Positions 13,722 through 15,613 of a stretch of DNA of 15,613 nucleotides are shown here, piece after piece. Position 1 is the stretch's first letter. Each line of letters starts with the position of its first letter. This stretch comes from UBA3907 sp033810155 (lineage in GTDB: Bacteria; Bacillota; Sulfobacillia; Fermentithermobacillales; Fermentithermobacillaceae), in contig JAPXKJ010000026.1 of assembly GCA_033810155.1 (NCBI GenBank), positions 1-15,613 on the forward strand. Reading direction: 5' to 3'. The position numbers and the translations under genes were made by a program. Under the pieces are notes generated by a model. The model worked only from the letters and a program-made list of their open reading frames with translations. It was not told the origin of the DNA and did no database searches.

Positions 13722-14225
13722 TTGGCACGCACGACCGTAAATAGTCCAGTAGGCCCCTTGAGTATTACATGCGAAAACGGGGCTATAGTAGGCCTTTCGT
13801 TCATCAGAGTTCCAGCTACAGGCCTTTACCATACGAGCAGGGATAATCCTTATCCTCATGAGGATCTTTTGCTTCTAGATCTGGTTACCAATCAACTTGA
13901 AGAATACTTTTCAGGAAAACTGCGCCAATTTACTCTACCAATACGCCTCTTGGGTACTAGCTTTCAGCGTCAAGTATGGCATAAGATTAGTGAGATACCA
14001 TATGGTCGCACACACACCTACACTCAAATCGCTACCGCCATAGGCTCCCCTACCGCAAGGCGGGCGGTAGGCAAAGCTTGCGCCGCCAATCCTATAGCTA
14101 TTGTGGTACCATGCCACCGAATTGTGGGGACAAACTCTCTAGGAGGATACGGCGGAGGCTTGCCCGCAAAGAAATGGCTCCTGACCCTAGAAAAAATGGG
14201 TTCGCCCCCGCCTTTAGTCACTTAG
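13722..14225 (+). CDS. ogt: Methylated-DNA--[protein]-cysteine S-methyltransferase
   Basis: This suicide repair protein takes alkyl groups from O6-alkylguanine onto its own cysteine. SFQRQVWHKISEIPYGRTHTYTQIA begins the helix-turn-helix DNA-binding part. RAVGKACAANPIAIVVPCHR carries the acceptor Cys131 in PCHR. GGYGGGLPAKKWLLTLE closes the active site. At 167 residues it has the Ogt/MGMT one-domain length. The longest frame begins with TTG at 13701, but that codon has no ribosome binding site; GAAAGAGGG (13703-13711) stands ten bases before the TTG at 13722, and the product then opens MARTTVNSPVGPL, as usual in the family. A CCTC at 13696-13699 could pair with the GAGG of that site and mask it. 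The gene lies 57 bases after the flavoprotein and may be in its operon. Confidence 0.92.
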   Translation: MARTTVNSPVGPLSITCENGAIVGLSFIRVPATGLYHTSRDNPYPHEDLLLLDLVTNQLEEYFSGKLRQFTLPIRLLGTSFQRQVWHKISEIPYGRTHTYTQIATAIGSPTARRAVGKACAANPIAIVVPCHRIVGTNSLGGYGGGLPAKKWLLTLEKMGSPPPLVT

Positions 14226-15613
14226 CTATCCGAAGAACCTGTCTAGCGGAAACTTTTCGCCTTTCGGAAATGGGCACTGATACTGCGAGTCTTCAGTTTT
14301 CTTCGTAAATTCATCCCACGCAGATTCGACTAGATTTGGATTCTCTATAAGCTTCATACCGCACAATGCCATGGCCTTGGCTGCAACCAACATTCCCTTG
14401 TGTCCAATAGAGCTCCCTGATGAAGCACAATTCTGCCATGAGTGTCCTGGTGTACCAATAGGTGATGTAGCAGCAGACATTTGCACTGTAGGCACTATCC
14501 AACTTACGTCCCCCACATCAGTTGAGCCTCCACCAGACTTTCCTTTCCCCCGCGGAGGAACAAGGGTGGTATTGAGTATCTGCTCCTTTAGTTCAGGACA
14601 ATCCTCGAACTCAGAACTCTTCCTCAATCCTTCAACCATAGACTTATCGAAACTCTGAGCCAGTTTCTTAGCAAACTCAAAGTCTACGTCATCAAATTGA
14701 GGTGGTCCCACTTTTTGCATACATTCCCACATAACATCAGCGAGAACGTCGTTTATAAGGACTTCGTAGCAACCCGTGAGAAAATCTATCTTGAAGGTGG
14801 TTCCAGTCATAAGGGCCGCACCTTTGGCTACATCGGTAAGCCTTTCATATATTTCTTCCACTTGGTCGCGCCTAGGAGCCCTTACAAAATACCAGACTTC
14901 TGCAAAAGCAGGAACTACGTTCGGTTGGTCCCCTCCCGACGTTATCACATAGTGAATAGACGCGTCTTTGATGATATGTTCCCTCAAATAGTTGGCTCCT
15001 ACGTTCATTAGTTCAACCGCATCAAGCGCTGAGCGCCCATGGTGAGGGTCCCCAGCGGCGTGTGCGGTTTTTCCGAAGAACTGGAACTTTGCCGAATTCA
15101 ATGCAGTTCCGCTGCCCAGTCTAACCGAGTTCAGAGAACCAGGATGCCACGAAATAGCTATATCTAGGTCATCAAACAGCCCTTGGCGCGCCATATATAC
15201 CTTACCTGCCAAGAGTTCTTCAGCAGGACATCCGTAATATCTTATTGTTGCCAGCTCCTCCTTATCGCCCAAAGCGTCTTTCAAAGCTACCGCAGCCCCC
15301 AACGAGGCAGTCCCGAGCAGGTTGTGTCCACAACCATGTCCCGGCCCGCCTTCTACGCGAGGCTTCCTTACCGGCAACACTTCTTGTGACACTCCTGCCA
15401 GAGCATCGTACTCTCCTAAAAAGCCGATAACCGGCCTGCCGGTCCCCCACTCAGCCACAATGGCGGTAGGGATCCCGCCTGCTCCGCGGGTAACCTTGAA
15501 GCCTTGTTTCTCAAGGTAGTCCCCTTGGATTTTAGAAGAACTTATCTCTTTGAACCCTATCTCTGAAAAATCCCATACCGCATCCGCAATTCCTATGAGC
15601 TCTTCGGCTCGTT
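14226..15613 (-). CDS. M20 family amidohydrolase, AbgB-like, 5' end missing
   Basis: The gene enters from the right edge; 461 residues are visible and the frame stays open to the boundary, so the GTG at 15458 is internal. The metallopeptidase motifs are PVIGFLGEYDALAG, GHGCGHNLLG (metal-binding Cys and His), RYYGCPAEE (Glu pair), ISWHPGSLNS, HAAGDPHHGRSALDAVELMNVG in the dimer domain, and near the end STDVGDVSWIVPTVQMS, TPGHSWQ and SSIGHKGM. The pattern is that of AbgB, the p-aminobenzoyl-glutamate hydrolase subunit, and close amidohydrolases that cut N-acyl or dipeptide amides. The exact substrate cannot be read from sequence. No abgA or abgT is in view. It ends head-on against the methyltransferase gene with no base between the stop codons. 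Confidence 0.92.
   Translation of the reverse strand, partial: RAEELIGIADAVWDFSEIGFKEISSSKIQGDYLEKQGFKVTRGAGGIPTAIVAEWGTGRPVIGFLGEYDALAGVSQEVLPVRKPRVEGGPGHGCGHNLLGTASLGAAVALKDALGDKEELATIRYYGCPAEELLAGKVYMARQGLFDDLDIAISWHPGSLNSVRLGSGTALNSAKFQFFGKTAHAAGDPHHGRSALDAVELMNVGANYLREHIIKDASIHYVITSGGDQPNVVPAFAEVWYFVRAPRRDQVEEIYERLTDVAKGAALMTGTTFKIDFLTGCYEVLINDVLADVMWECMQKVGPPQFDDVDFEFAKKLAQSFDKSMVEGLRKSSEFEDCPELKEQILNTTLVPPRGKGKSGGGSTDVGDVSWIVPTVQMSAATSPIGTPGHSWQNCASSGSSIGHKGMLVAAKAMALCGMKLIENPNLVESAWDEFTKKTEDSQYQCPFPKGEKFPLDRFFG

Noticed and set aside
1..15613. CRISPR array, insertion sequence or prophage
   Set aside because: No regularly spaced repeats, transposase, integrase, terminal repeats or phage structural genes were seen on either strand.

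Overview
The window reads as an ordinary bacterial chromosome segment, most likely from the Bacillota (clostridial side). The reasons are strong AAAGGAG/GGAGG-type ribosome binding sites, frequent TTG and GTG starts, a YlbF-family protein, a CcdA-thioredoxin pair, the LemA/DUF2207 pair, and a tRNA gene that encodes its own CCA. The genus cannot be told from this stretch. No transposase, integrase, prophage gene or CRISPR array is visible.

Left part (1-2665): the start of an LD-carboxypeptidase (minus, cut by the window edge); a cysteine-free YlbF-family protein (plus); a minus-strand operon of a CcdA-type membrane electron carrier followed by a membrane-anchored thioredoxin-like protein; a 400-base stretch with no convincing gene; and a tRNA-Pro(CGG) with a strong promoter.

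Middle-left (2666-5847): galactokinase (minus) and methionyl-tRNA synthetase (plus) are divergent. Their 170-base spacer holds a near-perfect sigma-A promoter for metG with a 16-bp palindrome inside it, and a weaker galK promoter. The galK promoter supports a GTG start 15 bases inside the longest frame.

Middle (5848-9470): a 324-base leader with several inverted repeats precedes two tandem, clearly paralogous diguanylate cyclases. Each has a multi-pass membrane domain I cannot name, an intact GGDEF active site and an intact RxxD inhibitory site. Converging on them is a small P-loop protein resembling BrxF of type 3 BREX phage defence, with no other BREX gene in the window.

Right part (9692-15613): lemA with its usual partner, a DUF2207 membrane protein with a glycine-rich tail; then a strong inverted repeat that may end that operon and also overlaps the likely nagB promoter; nagB overlapping a flavodoxin-fold reductase with four clustered cysteines; an O6-alkylguanine-DNA methyltransferase; and, ending exactly against it on the other strand, an AbgB-like M20 amidohydrolase cut by the right edge.

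Most genes are housekeeping or sugar, amino-sugar and peptide metabolism. The items most worth a second look are the solitary BrxF-like protein, the duplicated cyclases with their unnamed membrane sensor domain, and the palindromes placed inside the metG and nagB promoters.
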